A stretch of DNA of 64,000 nucleotides from Acephala macrosclerotiorum (taxonomy: Eukaryota; Ascomycota; Leotiomycetes; Helotiales; Mollisiaceae): positions 1 through 64,000 of the forward strand of contig MU119335.1 in assembly GCA_014904845.1 (NCBI GenBank), written 5' to 3'. Below the pieces are notes generated by a model. That model was not told the origin of the DNA and searched no databases. It saw only the letters and a list, made by a program, of their open reading frames with translations. The translations under genes and the position numbers were made by a program. Of this stretch, positions 1 to 11,574 are shown piece by piece (positions within the stretch are counted from its first letter, which is position 1; each line of letters begins with the position of its first letter).

Positions 1-69
1 AGATGTAATTCTCCGCCCTCGCGTCTAAACCATAATAACAACAACAACACGCTTTCTATTGCTCTTATT

Positions 70-1900
70 CTAGTTCTCGCCGCCCATTAGCCTTTCCAGC
101 GTCAGCGTCATAATACGCGCCATTGCAACAGAGTAAGCTTGATTGAACGCCTCCATAGCTCGCTGGGCAACCTCTACTGATATTCCACGCTCTCTAATTC
201 CAGCTTCGAACTCGAATCTCCAGTCTCGAACGTTCGTAATAATCTTTTCCATATCAACTCGACTGCGCGCGAGCGTTCGATTCAACACATAGACTCCCCG
301 TTCATCTTGGCCTGCGACAACGAGAGCTTAATCAACGCGTTTATTCTCGTAAACTTCGAATTGCTAGTCTCCAAACATTGCAATATACTTCTCCCAATTA
401 GACTCCATCGCGTCGTCGAGCTATTGATTGACTTAAGCGCTAAATAACCACAATTCCATCATATGATCGCAAAGCAGATTCCACTTTCGAAAGTACTAAC
501 AATAGTATTTATCATTCTCGTCAAGAAAGCGTAAAAATCGAGCTTGCACATCAAATTAGTGGGATTTGGCGTCTCGAAAGCTTTCTACGAAAATAATCTG
601 CGCAAAAAATAGAAATAGCTTCAACTAAAGCTACTCGAAAACTAAACCAAGCTGCCGTACTTTCTACTTGCTTTGAGCTTTGGCGTACGCGTGGTCGACA
701 TATCGAGCGCAGTCTTCGAAGATCTCAATAACTCCAGCAAATGAGTAATAAGAGTTTTAATCGCGAGCTAATCCTAGAGCAGTCTTCAACGCGTTATACC
801 ATCCTTCGTTCATACCAATTGTTCCAATCTGCATGAGAATATACTCGTGTTGCCTAGTAAAATTGGCCCAATTTGCCCTTGTAAGCATCCATTCTCTTCT
901 AATGTATCGCTTTGAGTCCCAATCCTTACCATTTCTTCGAATTATAGTGCCCTCTACTATAGAATCAAACGCAGCTTGAATCGACTCGATACAACCAGCT
1001 TCTAATCTCCTTTCAAATAACGCTACCTTAATATGTTTATTCGCATCTCGAAATAGATCGCCAGAGAGCTTTCGATCGCATGTTTGCATAGAATGCCAAC
1101 GGCAAAAGAGATGAATAACTCTGCCATAAACGCCAAAATTCGTAGGAAAAAAGCCGATTTGAAAAGCTCGTTATTCTATCGCAGAATCGTCTGTTAACGC
1201 GTAATAAATCTGCCAGACTAAAGCAAGCTCTTCTATCCAATGGCGTAATGTGATTATAGTTTGACCGATTGTATTTCCATCTTCTCTATCAATCAAAGCT
1301 TTTACGCAAAGTAACTTTATATCTACTTCCGTGCGAACCATCTATATGAACAATTTCCATTTCTTCTGATTCGTTTTATGTGTAGAGTCGAGTAGAGTTA
1401 AATAACCGCGAGCTGCAAAAACGCGAAGACAGTAATTCGAAGCCCAGACAATTCTATGAACTATAGCGCTAACTTGATTCTGAACGTGTAAAATCTTATG
1501 ACGAAAACCTAAATCAATGCATTGAGTTTCTGCGGCGGCAAACTCTTGTTCCCATATAACGCCGGTTTGAGTCAATCGAAGATTGTTAATAGCACCTATA
1601 ATACCAGCAGATCTCTTCCAGCTTTGTACAGTAATTCGATTGAAATACTGACCTTTTGCAGCTTGCAAAGCAAACTAAGCACTATCTCTTCCTTTTGACA
1701 AAAAGATATTAGTAATATGGCCAGCACTGTAGCCCTTTCGTAGCTCTACTTGAATAGCCATTTTAACAGCGTTATTCTGTTTTCACATATCCATATCATC
1801 CAGCGTGTGTGTATATTCTTTTCGATGGATTGCCCAGAATATGAGATTCTTCTCTACTTCATCTTCTCAAACTACAAACGTCATAAGACATGAAGTAATA
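70..1900 (-). pseudogene. Degenerate MULE-type transposase relic
   Basis: One minus-strand frame runs about 1.8 kb with no obvious frameshift but is cut by at least eight in-frame stops. Recognisable pieces in order are a segment with LDSTHKTN (about 1400-1370), the DDSAIE block followed by a stop (about 1180), a W-rich block with EGWYNALKTAL (about 780-810) and a C-terminal helical tail ending at 70. These resemble the core of fungal Mutator-like (MULE) transposases. Most stops are TAG or TAA where Gln would fit (for example right after DDSAIE), so C-to-T change is the likely cause. That pattern agrees with RIP, though CpA bias was not counted. No terminal inverted repeats were found and the left end may lie outside the window. 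The family call rests on motif memory and was not searched. Confidence 0.7.
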
Positions 1901-3374
1901 GTATAGCATCTTCCACTGGCTAAGACTCTCGACGCACCAGCACTCTTGTGTATCCATGGAATTGGATCGTCGAAAATACGTCTCCATCTGCAGTTGTAGT
2001 ATATCCTCCATTCCTTATTCTACGAAGAATATCTTCTCAAGTTGACTTTAGAGTAAACGTTGATCATATAAGGCCATACCTTCTCGTAGATGCTTCTGCT
2101 TATTTCAACCGTCTCCAAGAGTATAAATAGAGGCCCTGCGCGCAAATAGAAGAGCTGCTATCGTCTATCTTCGAGTCCATTTGGATTAACCATCAAAAGA
2201 TGACTAGAAGTAACCATAATGTGGTCGTTGAGAGTAGTAAAGTTGATAAAAGTTCACAATAGTAGTAGTGTTTGATGTTTTTACGAATGTCGAAGCTATG
2301 TGGGAGAATGGTCACGTGTGAAGGGCTAAGACCAGTTGGCAGAAAAGTACTTCGATGGGCCTCACCGTTTAGTGCAAAATTACTAGTAAAGTTGAGGGTG
2401 CGGCGAGTACCTCGGCGCCAATTATTCTCGAGCCTTAAGCGAGAAGTTGTCTACGGAATTTCTACAAGCGATCTTACACTCCGCGCCCATGTCCATGTTC
2501 ATATCCATATCCATTGTTTCACTTGCAATTGTGGCAGCAATATCAATCGCAGCAGATGAAAGGGCGTCGCGTATACCCATGTGACTATCAATAAAGAAAC
2601 TATCGAATCAAAATTGAGGATGTTGGATCAGTAGTGTGAATGCCGGGATTTGGATGAAGAGATGGGGGTGGAAGATTCCCTCTGATTTTCAGTTGAAGAA
2701 GTCATGGTACTACTTAGTACAACAGGCAGGCACGACCTACAGGATAGCACATTACACAAGTGGAGAGCTTCTCAGCTCATTAGAATCAGATTTACTAGCA
2801 AAAGATGTGGAAATGGAAAGATGTCCCCAAGAGGTTGAGAGCGGTTTTGAGCAGCTTTCGAGGGACAAGATTCTTGGCGATGGCGTTTTCTCCCCACTTC
2901 TGGAAAGCTACAATTGTCCGTCCTGAGAGTCTTCTCTAAGCCTAAGCGAATGTCTGCAGAGAAGTTCAAACTTTTTGGTGCGAAAATGTTCAATACTGAA
3001 TGGGAACATGCGAGGGAAAATTGTTCAAGTTGAGTTTCGAATATGGAGAGCTTGCCTCCATGCCATTGCTTGAAATTTCATTCCAAAAACGAGGAGGCGA
3101 ATAGTCATTCTCAAATTGCAAAACTAATCAAAGAAGTGTTTTCGATGAAAGGAAACCAAAAAAATGATAGAATTCTGTAAGGATTTGAGACATTGTCATG
3201 ATGTGAGGTCCTAGCCTTGCAAGCCACATTCAGCCTCGTATTCTCGCGTAAAGTGGTCGACGCGACTTCAACGCGTCTTCCAAAAATCTAGGCCGCCTAC
3301 GCCGCCTACGCCTGCAGCTTACCGTCGACAAACAACTTAATCATCAACGAATCGACAACAAATCGTCAGCGATC
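1901..3374. other. Non-coding stretch left of RFC2
   Basis: Only short open frames occur (2272-2559 and 2636-2926 plus; 2772-2993 minus). None has recognisable motifs or splice support. The first part may be the decayed 5' end of the transposase relic. The last 150 bases are the RFC2 upstream region. Confidence 0.5.
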
Positions 3375-4686
3375 ATGGCCAGTTTCTTCGACTTAAAAGC
3401 GCGCAAGGAAGCTGCTGCTACCAATGGCAGTTCTAAAATTGCTCCAGCTGTGAAGGAGACGAATCGAATGCAACCATGGGTTGAGAAATAGTATGCGTCA
3501 ACATCTCAAGCAGTCTGGATATCTGCTAATCATTTTCCATAGCCGTCCAAAGAGCCTCTCAGATGTCACAGCTCAAGATCACACGATTACTGTCTTACAA
3601 CGAACTCTACAATCCTCCAATGTACATCCTCTCTTCCCTCCCCTCAATCAACAGGACTGACCTCTCTCAGCTCCCACACATGCTCTTCTACGGCCCCCCA
3701 GGCACAGGAAAAACCTCCACCGTCCTCGCTCTTGCGAAAGAACTCTACGGCCCCGAATTAATGAAAACCCGCGTCCTCGAACTCAACGCCTCCGACGAAC
3801 GCGGAATCTCCATCGTGCGAGAAAAAGTGAAAAACTTCGCCAGAATGCAACTCGCCCAACCGACCGCCGCTCAACGAGCCGCCTACCCTTGTCCCCCTTA
3901 CAAGATCATCATATTGGATGAAGCGGATAGCATGACGCAGGATGCGCAGAGTGCGTTGAGGAGAACGATGGAGACGTATAGTAAGATTACGAGGTTTTGT
4001 CTTATTTGTAATTATGTGACGAGGATTATTGATCCGTTGGCGAGTAGGTGTTCCAAGTTTCGGTTCAAGAGCTTAGATCAGGGGAATGCGAGGGCGAGGG
4101 TGGAGGATATTGCGCTCAAGGAGGGGGTTAAGCTTGAGGATGGGGCGGCGGATATGTTGATTAAGTGCTCGGAGGGTGATTTGAGAAAGGCGATTACGTT
4201 TTTGCAGAGTGCGGCGAGGTTGGTTGGGGCCGTGGGGGCGGAGGATGGTGATCAGGATGAGGATAAGATGGATGTGGATGATAAAGAGGAGAGAGTGGTT
4301 ACGGTGAAAAGTGTGGAGGATATTGCGGGTGTGATTCCGGATGCCACTATCGAGGGATTAGTGAAGGCTATGCAGCCAAAGTCAAAGGGCTTGGTGTATG
4401 AAGCCGTTTCGAAACAGGTTACGGATATGGTGGCAGATGGATGGAGTGCTACGCAGGTCATCTCTCAGGTACGTGAAGGAATCGATTGATCTCTTGTTTT
4501 GCATCTTGCTAACCTGTTCAGCTTTTCCAAGCCATCATCTACGACGAAGCCATCCCAGACAAGCAAAAGAATAAAATCACTCTCATTTTCTCAGAAGCTG
4601 ATAAGCGACTGGTAGATGGTTCCGATGAGCATCTCACAATTCTCGATTCAACTTTGAGGATATCTGGCATTCTGGCAGGAGCTTGA
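3375..4686 (+). CDS. RFC2: Replication factor C subunit 2 (human RFC4 orthologue)
   Basis: AAA+ clamp-loader subunit of the RFC pentamer, which opens PCNA and loads it at primer-template junctions in the nucleus. Exons 3375-3490, 3543-3621, 3671-4468 and 4522-4686 give 385 aa. The first intron splits the Tyr codon of WVEKYRPK. The second removes 49 nt so that the QRTLQ segment joins [15 protein letters not shown] (Walker A, residues 73-80). Walker B is IIILDEAD and the SRC arginine-finger motif lies in [27 protein letters not shown] and the C-terminal collar end in an [16 protein letters not shown] tail. The sequence pattern fits yeast Rfc2/human RFC4 better than the Rfc3, Rfc4 or Rfc5 paralogues. 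An acidic insert (about residues 255-270, [13 protein letters not shown]) sits between the AAA+ lid and the collar. All splice phases agree. Confidence 0.95.
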
Positions 4687-5296
4687 GACTATCCGTAAGC
4701 TGGAGGTTTCGGAATTTGCATAGCCGGGAATATGGCGTTTAGGCTTGGTCAGGATTGAGATGAAATGGGGTCCGGATGTATGTGATATGACAGCACTTTT
4801 GCTCTCTAAATTCGATCAATGAACGAGGCGAATACATAATCAGCTGAAAGTCGGTCTTTTTCGTCTGATTTCTCGCTTCCCAGTGACAGTGACTCGGACT
4901 ATCTTGACAATACTGCTTCACCATCTGGAAATCGACTGCATGTGCTACGTGGAATGGATCCGGGAGTGTTGCTTAGATACTGTAACAACAGACACCCGCG
5001 ACCGTCGTGAATCGCCCAGAGTTAAGACGTGCTCATGCCATATTTATCGTGTCTTGTCTATCAGAGGCGAATTGCTGACGCCCTTATTTGGACACCTATT
5101 GCTCGAATTTGACAATTCACGTGTAGATTTCACAGGTTGAGCAAGTGGAGATGACGGAAGGAATAGTTATTCACTTATCAACGACGTCAAATGTACAGCA
5201 AGAAACCCTTTTCCAGCCCCATGGTATCATCTCCCCAGAAACCAAAACTCCTGTCCCATTCACTACCCCACCAAATCAGCCTTTCAATCCCTCACA
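4687..5296. other. Intergenic, RFC2 3' end to convergent gene
   Basis: Downstream region shared by two convergent genes. Short plus-strand frames at 4883-5140 and 5145-5393 lack motifs; the latter is the complement of the neighbouring minus-strand gene. No RNA gene or repeat seen. Confidence 0.5.
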
Positions 5297-5966
5297 CTAT
5301 TCCAACAAAGCAACAGCTCCAACAAAACCCACCGCCACCGCCCCCGCCGCCTTCACTTTACCCCCTATACCCCCCGTAGGCGCCGCCCCCTGACTCGAAC
5401 TCGTCGTCAAAAACCCATCCTGGCTAGCAATCCTATACTCCTCACTATAGATACTACTAAACAATCCCTGATACTCGCTCGGCACCGCAGTCAAGTAATC
5501 TGGTGCTGGCGTTTCTTTGTGAGCGATTAAGGAGGACATGGAGGATTCGAAGGAGGCGATGGAGGAGGAGAGGGGGGCGTTAGTTTCTAGAATGAATTAG
5601 TGCTTTGTTTTTGGAGGAGGAGGTGGGAAGCTGGGAGGTTCCCGGTACCGAGAGTGGATGAGGAGAGGCAGGGAAGGGAAAGGATTCAAAGGAAGGGGGT
5701 TACGAACGGATTGCTGAGGCGAAGGCGAGGAATGCGGTATCGGTTGCGAGGACTTGGACGTAGGATTCTAGGTCAGAGACTAGGGCGCTGGTTTGTCTGT
5801 GAGGGGGTTTAGTGGTGGGTTGTGAGAGAAAGATGGGAAACCAATTAGGTGAATTGTGAAGGGAAACCGGGAAAACGAACGCTGGGGATTGAGGTTCTGG
5901 ATTAGGATCCGCGAGAGAAAGGGTAAAGAGGACTCCCGTGAGGACGAGGAGGGTATTGAATTGCAT
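5297..5966 (-). CDS. Small secreted protein, predicted GPI-anchored
   Basis: Not a family I can name. Exons 5966-5708 and 5586-5297 give 182 aa. The donor GTTCGT joins ...FASAI to QTNAPLSSSIASFESS with matching phase; the intron is 121 nt, long for this window. The N-terminus MQFNTLLVLTGVLFTLSLA is a clear signal peptide with likely cleavage before DPNPE. The middle has an alpha-helical block (ALVSDLESYVQVLATDTAF) and YLTAVPSEYQGLFSSIYSEEY. The C-terminus is small residues (SSSQGAAPTGG) followed by a hydrophobic tail (AAGAVAVGFVGAVALLE), as in GPI-attachment signals. There are no cysteines in the mature part. A cell-surface or wall location is inferred from these signals. The first exon could contain a further intron. 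Confidence 0.65.
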
Positions 5967-7349
5967 CTTGAAGAGTAGTTTCTGAACAACTTTAGGGAAG
6001 ATTATTTCTGCAAGATCAGGAGTATGTGATCTTGACGACTTGTGATTGAGGAAACTGCGCGACGTGACAAGAAAAGAACGAGGAAACATCGAGCATTTAA
6101 ATCCCCAATCCCGCCGTCCGATACCCCATCTGCCTACGATCAAACTTCCAAAAGTCCTTTTGTTCAAGAGGCACAGCAGGACTTAGTGCTAAAATGAAGC
6201 CATTGACGGTACCTTGACGTGAAATCTCAGGGGTCTCAGGGGTTAGGCGAGGAAATTGTCCTCGCGACCTGTCAGCCTTGTGCACTAGAATGGCACTATT
6301 TCCGTTTTTGTATTAAAGATTGGGCTGAGTCTATTCTAAAATACGAGAGAAGTTGTTGGTTAGTACCTAATTCGAAACAATGGCGGCGGCCAAGGCTGGT
6401 GGAGATGATCATTGCTAAAATCGTAGATTGAATCGGAAGCTTATTAAAATGTCGCACTTCCAGATCGTGACTCTTTCTGGATGCAACATGCCTTCGGAGT
6501 TTTTTCTTGATCGACAATTTAGAGTTCAGAAATAGCTTGGAAGGCAGTAATTACAATCCACAGGCTGTAATTAACATTGCATACCAGATATAGGTTCGTA
6601 AGGTGCCATGAAAGGGAGGTTGGCGATACTATCCCGAGGGCAGTATTGCAACATAGATAGCACAACGAACGCTTTCCAAACAAGTCCGGAATTGAATGAA
6701 AGATGCCGAACCGAATTGGGAGGCTAACAGATGTAAAGATCTGAACAGTTCAGTTGTTTTGCAGCTTTGCAATATCTTGCTTTAGGCTCGAGCCGCGGTT
6801 CCTGTATCTCCTCGAAGGATCCGTGCGAACGACCGAACTTAAGACTTGGGGACGATGATTGTAGATAAAATGAGGTGTTAATCCCTCATGATGGAGGTCC
6901 ATCTTGTAGTATTCCCATAAATCGAGAAGCTGAAAGTCTGACTGCAGACTTGCGCTCTTGACTAGTCTAGGGACTGTCAGAGCCTCAAACTAAGAATTGT
7001 GACTTTGCTTCGACTATACTTCTGAAGGTGCCATGGATTTTTGGTAGACAAGCTTTCTGTCAGAAGCTCTTGTGAAATCTTCGCAGTGTGGTGGGTGATG
7101 AAAATAGTTTAAAGGGAAGCTTTGCTGGTAGCATGAAACTATCCGCGCCTTCCTTGGCTCAAACCCCTGCCACTGACGTACGACGTACGACTTGCGTTCA
7201 AGCTTCGTCTGATCATCACCACCACAACTTCTACAGCTTCAATTTCTCTACCATCAATCAACACAAATCCAGTATCAGTCTCTCAATTCCATTCCTCGCT
7301 ATTCGCCGATCATAATCAAACCCCGATAATTCTATCAACGCCATCTAAA
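5967..7349. other. Gene-poor interval upstream of two divergent genes
   Basis: About 1.4 kb between divergent genes. Short open frames on both strands (5780-5989, 6097-6285, 6219-6431, 6296-6517, 7088-7315) carry no motifs. The last 140 bases are pyrimidine-rich (TCT/CAATC tracts), typical of a fungal promoter and 5' leader for the small gene at 7350. Confidence 0.45.
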
Positions 7350-7673
7350 ATGTCTCCAGCAAACGAGAACATCTCCGCACCTCCTCAAGCACACCTGCAA
7401 ACTACCCAGCCTTCTGCTCCTCAATCAATGAGTATGTAACTCCAAGTCCTCTTTCTCTCTCGTATATTCATCTGTAACATCAGTTTCAACAGCACAGCGC
7501 TAATAATTTTCTCTGCAGCTCTCGACCCATCTCAATCGACCACACCAGCACAAGCAAAGGAATCCCAAGATCAAGAGATACGTCTCCGCGGTGGTGATCG
7601 AGGAGGAATGTGCCCAGGACGATTCTGTTTCATCATTCCATGTCCTCTACCTTGCGACTGCTGCATTATCTGA
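7350..7673 (+). CDS. Small protein with Cys-rich C-terminal tail
   Basis: Two exons (7350-7431, 7519-7673; donor GTATGT, acceptor TGCAG, phase 1) give 78 aa. The N-terminal two thirds is Pro/Gln/Ser/Thr-rich and probably disordered. The last 25 residues hold RLRGGDRGGM followed by CPGRFCFIIPCPLPCDCCII, with six Cys in 20 residues. Small fungal proteins with such Cys-rich hydrophobic tails may be membrane-associated or palmitoylated; that is inference. There is no signal peptide. The ORF is too short to be seen without splicing. Splice sites, phase and a pyrimidine-rich leader support a real gene; function unknown. Confidence 0.6.
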
Positions 7674-8658
7674 TCGAGTTCCGGAGGACGGATAGAGTGT
7701 GCGGGCCGTGGCTAGTACATCCAAGATGGCGGAAAGTTTGGGAGTCTAGGAGTTTCGGGAAAGGGTTTGGATTGGTTGCATTAGGTTGACACGAGGAAAC
7801 ACCACCGTTGTTTTATGGATCAGGCGTGGTTTTTGATGCGGAGTTAAATACGATGCGTTTCGAGGAAGTTTTGGTTACACGCAAACACAAATACATAGTG
7901 ATTGCAAGTCAATGGGTGTGCAGAAATGAGTCCACCGATTTTGCGTTGAAGGGCCTATTTTCCCACGAAGCGACCCTGCAAGTTCAGTCTTTGTTTCAGC
8001 TGGTGCTCTTCCAAGTCATGTTTCCCATTGAAGTTCCTAGTCCTTCATTTCGTGTATTATTTACTTGACCTTGAATCCAATGATGGTAAGCACCTGCCTG
8101 CTCAGGTTGGATGGCGAAAAGATATAAGATTGAGAGTATTGTAGACGTTGAGGAAGTCCTCAAGAAGCCACTTCGTGCGAAAGCATTCCCTAAGCATGAC
8201 AATCCTCGCTGATTCTGTTTTGTAAAGAACACCCCAGAGAGGAAGGAGTGCCCGCAGACAAATACTGCTAGACTAGCGTCTGTTGAATATCAAGATTCCT
8301 TCCTTCGAAATACGCCTTTTTTGCAACCTACCATTTCATCTCAAGTTACATACTAGTATGCAAATTGCTGCCAACAGATCTGCGAAAGTCCTACCTTCAA
8401 ATAATGTAACAGTTTTTTTTTTGGTTTTTATTTATATAATAATTTAAGATTACGTCCAGGGCATAAAAACCAAAAAATATAATTAATATATATATATTTT
8501 TTAATTTAAAAATAAAAATAAAATAAAATATATGTATAAGATATAAACCGCGCTAGGCCCTTATCAAAGCGAGGAACGAAACGCTGCTATTTTTTCTATT
8601 GGAACACGTCGTTCCATAGCTGAATCGTTTTTAGGGGATTTAAAAACTGAGCTGCATA
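7674..8658. other. Intergenic with AT-rich patch and short inverted repeat
   Basis: No supported gene. From about 8405 to 8545 the sequence is almost pure A/T. It contains a 14-15 bp inverted repeat (TTTTTGGTTTTTAT near 8416-8431 against its complement near 8463-8477). The patch marks the left side of a decayed accessory block. Confidence 0.55.
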
Positions 8659-8776
8659 CCTTTATCCCAGGATAAATAATTACACCCCTTGAGAGTTTAT
8701 CGCCACCTTACTTACCATATAAAACCCCCTTGTCTGTAGATCCTTAGGTGTGTAATTATTTATCCTGGGACAAAGG
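8659..8776. mobile_element. MITE-like element, 27-bp terminal inverted repeats, TA flanks
   Basis: The left arm (8659-8685) begins CCTTTATCCCAGG and ends AATTACAC. The right arm (8750-8776) is its reverse complement with one mismatch. The whole is 118 bp, non-coding, and flanked on both sides by TA (8657-8658 and 8777-8778), as expected for Tc1/mariner-type insertion. There is no transposase. A long hairpin of other origin is possible, but arm length plus the TA pair favours a miniature element. Confidence 0.65.
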
Positions 8777-9108
8777 TAGAAAATGTAATAGAGTCGCTAC
8801 ATTAGCTGATCTAACGAGGCGACAGCCACCCTCTGACAGGACCAGCAGCCTCGACGCAGCCTAGCCTACCTCATGAAATTATTTATAAATTCTATGTTTT
8901 ATCTTTCTTCTCCTTCTTATGCATGCATTCGGCGAGGTCTCGTTGAGGTATCATCCCAGCTTACCTGCCTACTCGCTCATTCACCGCAGCCTCGCCTACC
9001 TAGGTAAAAATCCCTAGCGTGGGGACGGCCTTAAATAAGTACCTGAAGAGACAGGGTTCCAGGCTACCGCTTTCGCGACAATTGCTACTTCGAAGTACTA
9101 CTATTCCG

Positions 9109-11574
9109 ATGGAGTCTCGCCACTTCTTCCCGTGGCGGCGAAGGGTGTTCGAAGATTCACCGGCTATTCCAGTCGTCCTACCAGCGCGACGAACAAATTC
9201 TCACACACACCGGGGCCCACCAGCTTCTAGCGATTCGCGACGACCAAATTCTCACACACATCGGGTCCCATCGCCTCATCGCGTTCGGCGACCAGACAAG
9301 ACTTCTGCGGTTCCATCGCCTCATCGCGTTCGGCGACGAGACCACATTTCTGCAACACATCGAGACCCATCTAGTTCCAGCAACAAAGTGCCTTTGGCCA
9401 CTCCTGATCCGACTCTCGAAAAATTAGAAGGAGCGCACCGTATTAGCGACGAGACCAAGGTTTCCGAATCTCGCGTCGTCCTAACACCGCCGCCTCCTTC
9501 TCCTCGCCGTCTCACCCCTCTACTCGAGTCTCCCACAGTCTCCTACGATGATCACAATCTATCACGTCCTCGTACTCCGCAACCGCCATCTCCAAGGATA
9601 GAACCTGGAACTTTGTCCCCTCCCGACCGAGTTAACTACTCTTCACCTAGATCGGGAGAAGAACGGCCATGGCGACTAAAGCATTGGACAAACGAAAGAA
9701 CTCCAAATCTGAGCGTAGCGACTAATATAACTTCTATAGCGCCACCAGATTATAGGTCGGCGCTTACTTTAGCCTCTGGAATTCTCGGTAACCAAGCATA
9801 TCAATACACGGCTTTTCAGGATTTAGAGTTTAGATTGATTAAGATTTTCCCAGAGAGAAAGACAATAATCAAGTGCGAGATAGTCCATGTTTCCCTTGGC
9901 TCTCCGCCACCGTACGTGGCTATCTCTTACGCTTGAAGAGATGCCGGAAACACGCGGAAAATCGAGCTAGAAGGTTCCCTTATTCCCATTACCGTCAGCC
10001 TTCATAGTGCCTTAGAGGCACTTCGCCAAAAGCTCACGTATGTATTGGTATGGGCAAATGCTCTTTGTATTGATCAACATAATAGCGACGAACGTGCCCG
10101 GCAAGTACGGCTGATGACCAACATATACTCAAGAGTCGAGTCCGTAGCCATTTGGCTAGGCCCAGAAGAAGACGACAGCGCTCTAGCCATAGCTTTACTC
10201 CGCAATCTAATAGGCCAAGCGGATTCACTAGAGCAGATTTCCTGCTTGATCTCATCTCGGACTGGTGAACGTGATCTTGTTTCTGTAGTCTCACTGTTCG
10301 AGAGGGACTATTGGAGAAGACTTTGAGTTGTGCAAAAAGTTCTCAATGCGAGATCTATCACAGTGTACTGCGGGTCTACTAAAGCCTCGTGGAACGTGTA
10401 CAAACTTGCCTCTCAGACTTTCAATCAACACAAGATTGAGTTGGAAAACCACTTCTCTGGAAACCGAAGAAATAGGAGACGCTATACTATCTCGCCGAAT
10501 CGATTCAGTGACTGGCAAGTTTTGGTCTATCAAGGCCCCGGCAGCTTTCCAGATCTCAGTTCGTACATGGAACTCAGGGAAGCGTCCCTGCTCGAAGTAT
10601 TACGTGCCTGTCGGAGAAAAATCGCTTCAGACGCGAAAAATAAACTGTTTGAAATCCTCGGTGTTTTGCCAGAAGAGATACGCAATGAATTTCGTGCTGA
10701 CTACAGCCTTTCGGTCAAGGATGTATACACAGAAGTTGTTGATTATCTTCTCAAGACGATCGAGCGCCTGGATATTATCTGCGATGCTTTTCATTTCTCA
10801 GTTCATACAAACTCGGCCAATTTGCTCTCATATGTCCTTGACTGGTCGCACATCCCTCAAACAACAGCCATGGGGCACAAATATAGCTTCTTAGCGGTAG
10901 GCACAATCAATGCCAGTTGCAGATTTCTTGATGAACGTCTAAACAAGCTTGAAATATCTGTAGTCTATCTCGATATTATCAGGATTCACGGTACTGCTGT
11001 AGGTACTTTGTGCACTTTGGGCGACTACCTTATGGCATTTTTACATTGGAGGGCTCTGCTCCTAGGATCTCTCGAAAATGAAAGAGACGAACGCAGTCTC
11101 CGTGCACAGGAAATTTTTTGTAAGACTTTAAGTCTCGGCCAAGTGCCTCCGGCATATGATGGGCCGAAACGGTGGCTGATTGTCTGCTACCACGCTTTTG
11201 CTTTTTTGCTCCGCGAGCGACTGCTTCATTTGCTATTGGATCGAAAATTGCAGGATTACATTTATGAAAATGTGGATCTCAAGTCTGAGTCTTGTAGGCA
11301 GTTTCTTTAAAAACATTTCGGTGATCAAATGATGGGGCGTTGCTTCTGTCTTACTGAGGACGGCGGGATTGGAATGGGCATTGGCTCAATGTTACTAGGT
11401 GATATCGTCGTCGTATCTTTAGGCTGCTCTACTCCAGTTATTCTACGGCCAGAAGGTACTCGTGGTGAGTATCGATTTATCGGTGATGTGTATATCCATG
11501 GGTATATGAATGGGAGAGCTGTTGATGAGTGGAAGAATAATAAAAGAGAGATGAGGAAGTATGTACTCCATTGA
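9109..11574 (+). pseudogene. HET-domain gene with three in-frame stops
   Basis: A single frame of 821 codons from ATG 9109 to TGA 11572-11574, interrupted at 9934 (TGA, codon 276), 10324 (TGA, codon 406) and 11308 (TAA, codon 734) with no frameshift. The N-terminus is disordered, rich in Pro/Arg/His, with an SPHRVRR repeat. The HET core follows: YVAISYA-stop, normally AISYAWGD, then VLVWANALCIDQHN, RQVRLMTNIYSRVESVAIWLG and RDYWRRL-stop-VVQ, normally WVVQE. The last stop precedes the family C-terminal block (GDIVVVSLGCSTPVILRP ... YRFIGDVYIHGYM). HET proteins mediate heterokaryon incompatibility and cell death. Both TGA stops sit exactly where the family has Trp (TGG). It looks like a recently silenced gene; a sequencing error three times is unlikely. 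Confidence 0.85.

Noticed and set aside
7595..7620. Ubiquitin-like RLRGG in the small Cys-rich protein
   Set aside because: No beta-grasp fold precedes it; the upstream part is low-complexity and the motif is not at a processed C-terminus.
9934..10326. TGA decoded as Trp (alternative code or programmed readthrough) in the HET gene
   Set aside because: Other genes here (RFC2, YOS1, the aminotransferase) end at TGA with family-typical lengths, and neither TGA is followed by a CTA-type readthrough context. A third stop is TAA. Nonsense mutation is simpler.
10328..10894. Second plus-strand ORF over the HET gene
   Set aside because: Out-of-frame shadow of the HET frame, no family motifs.
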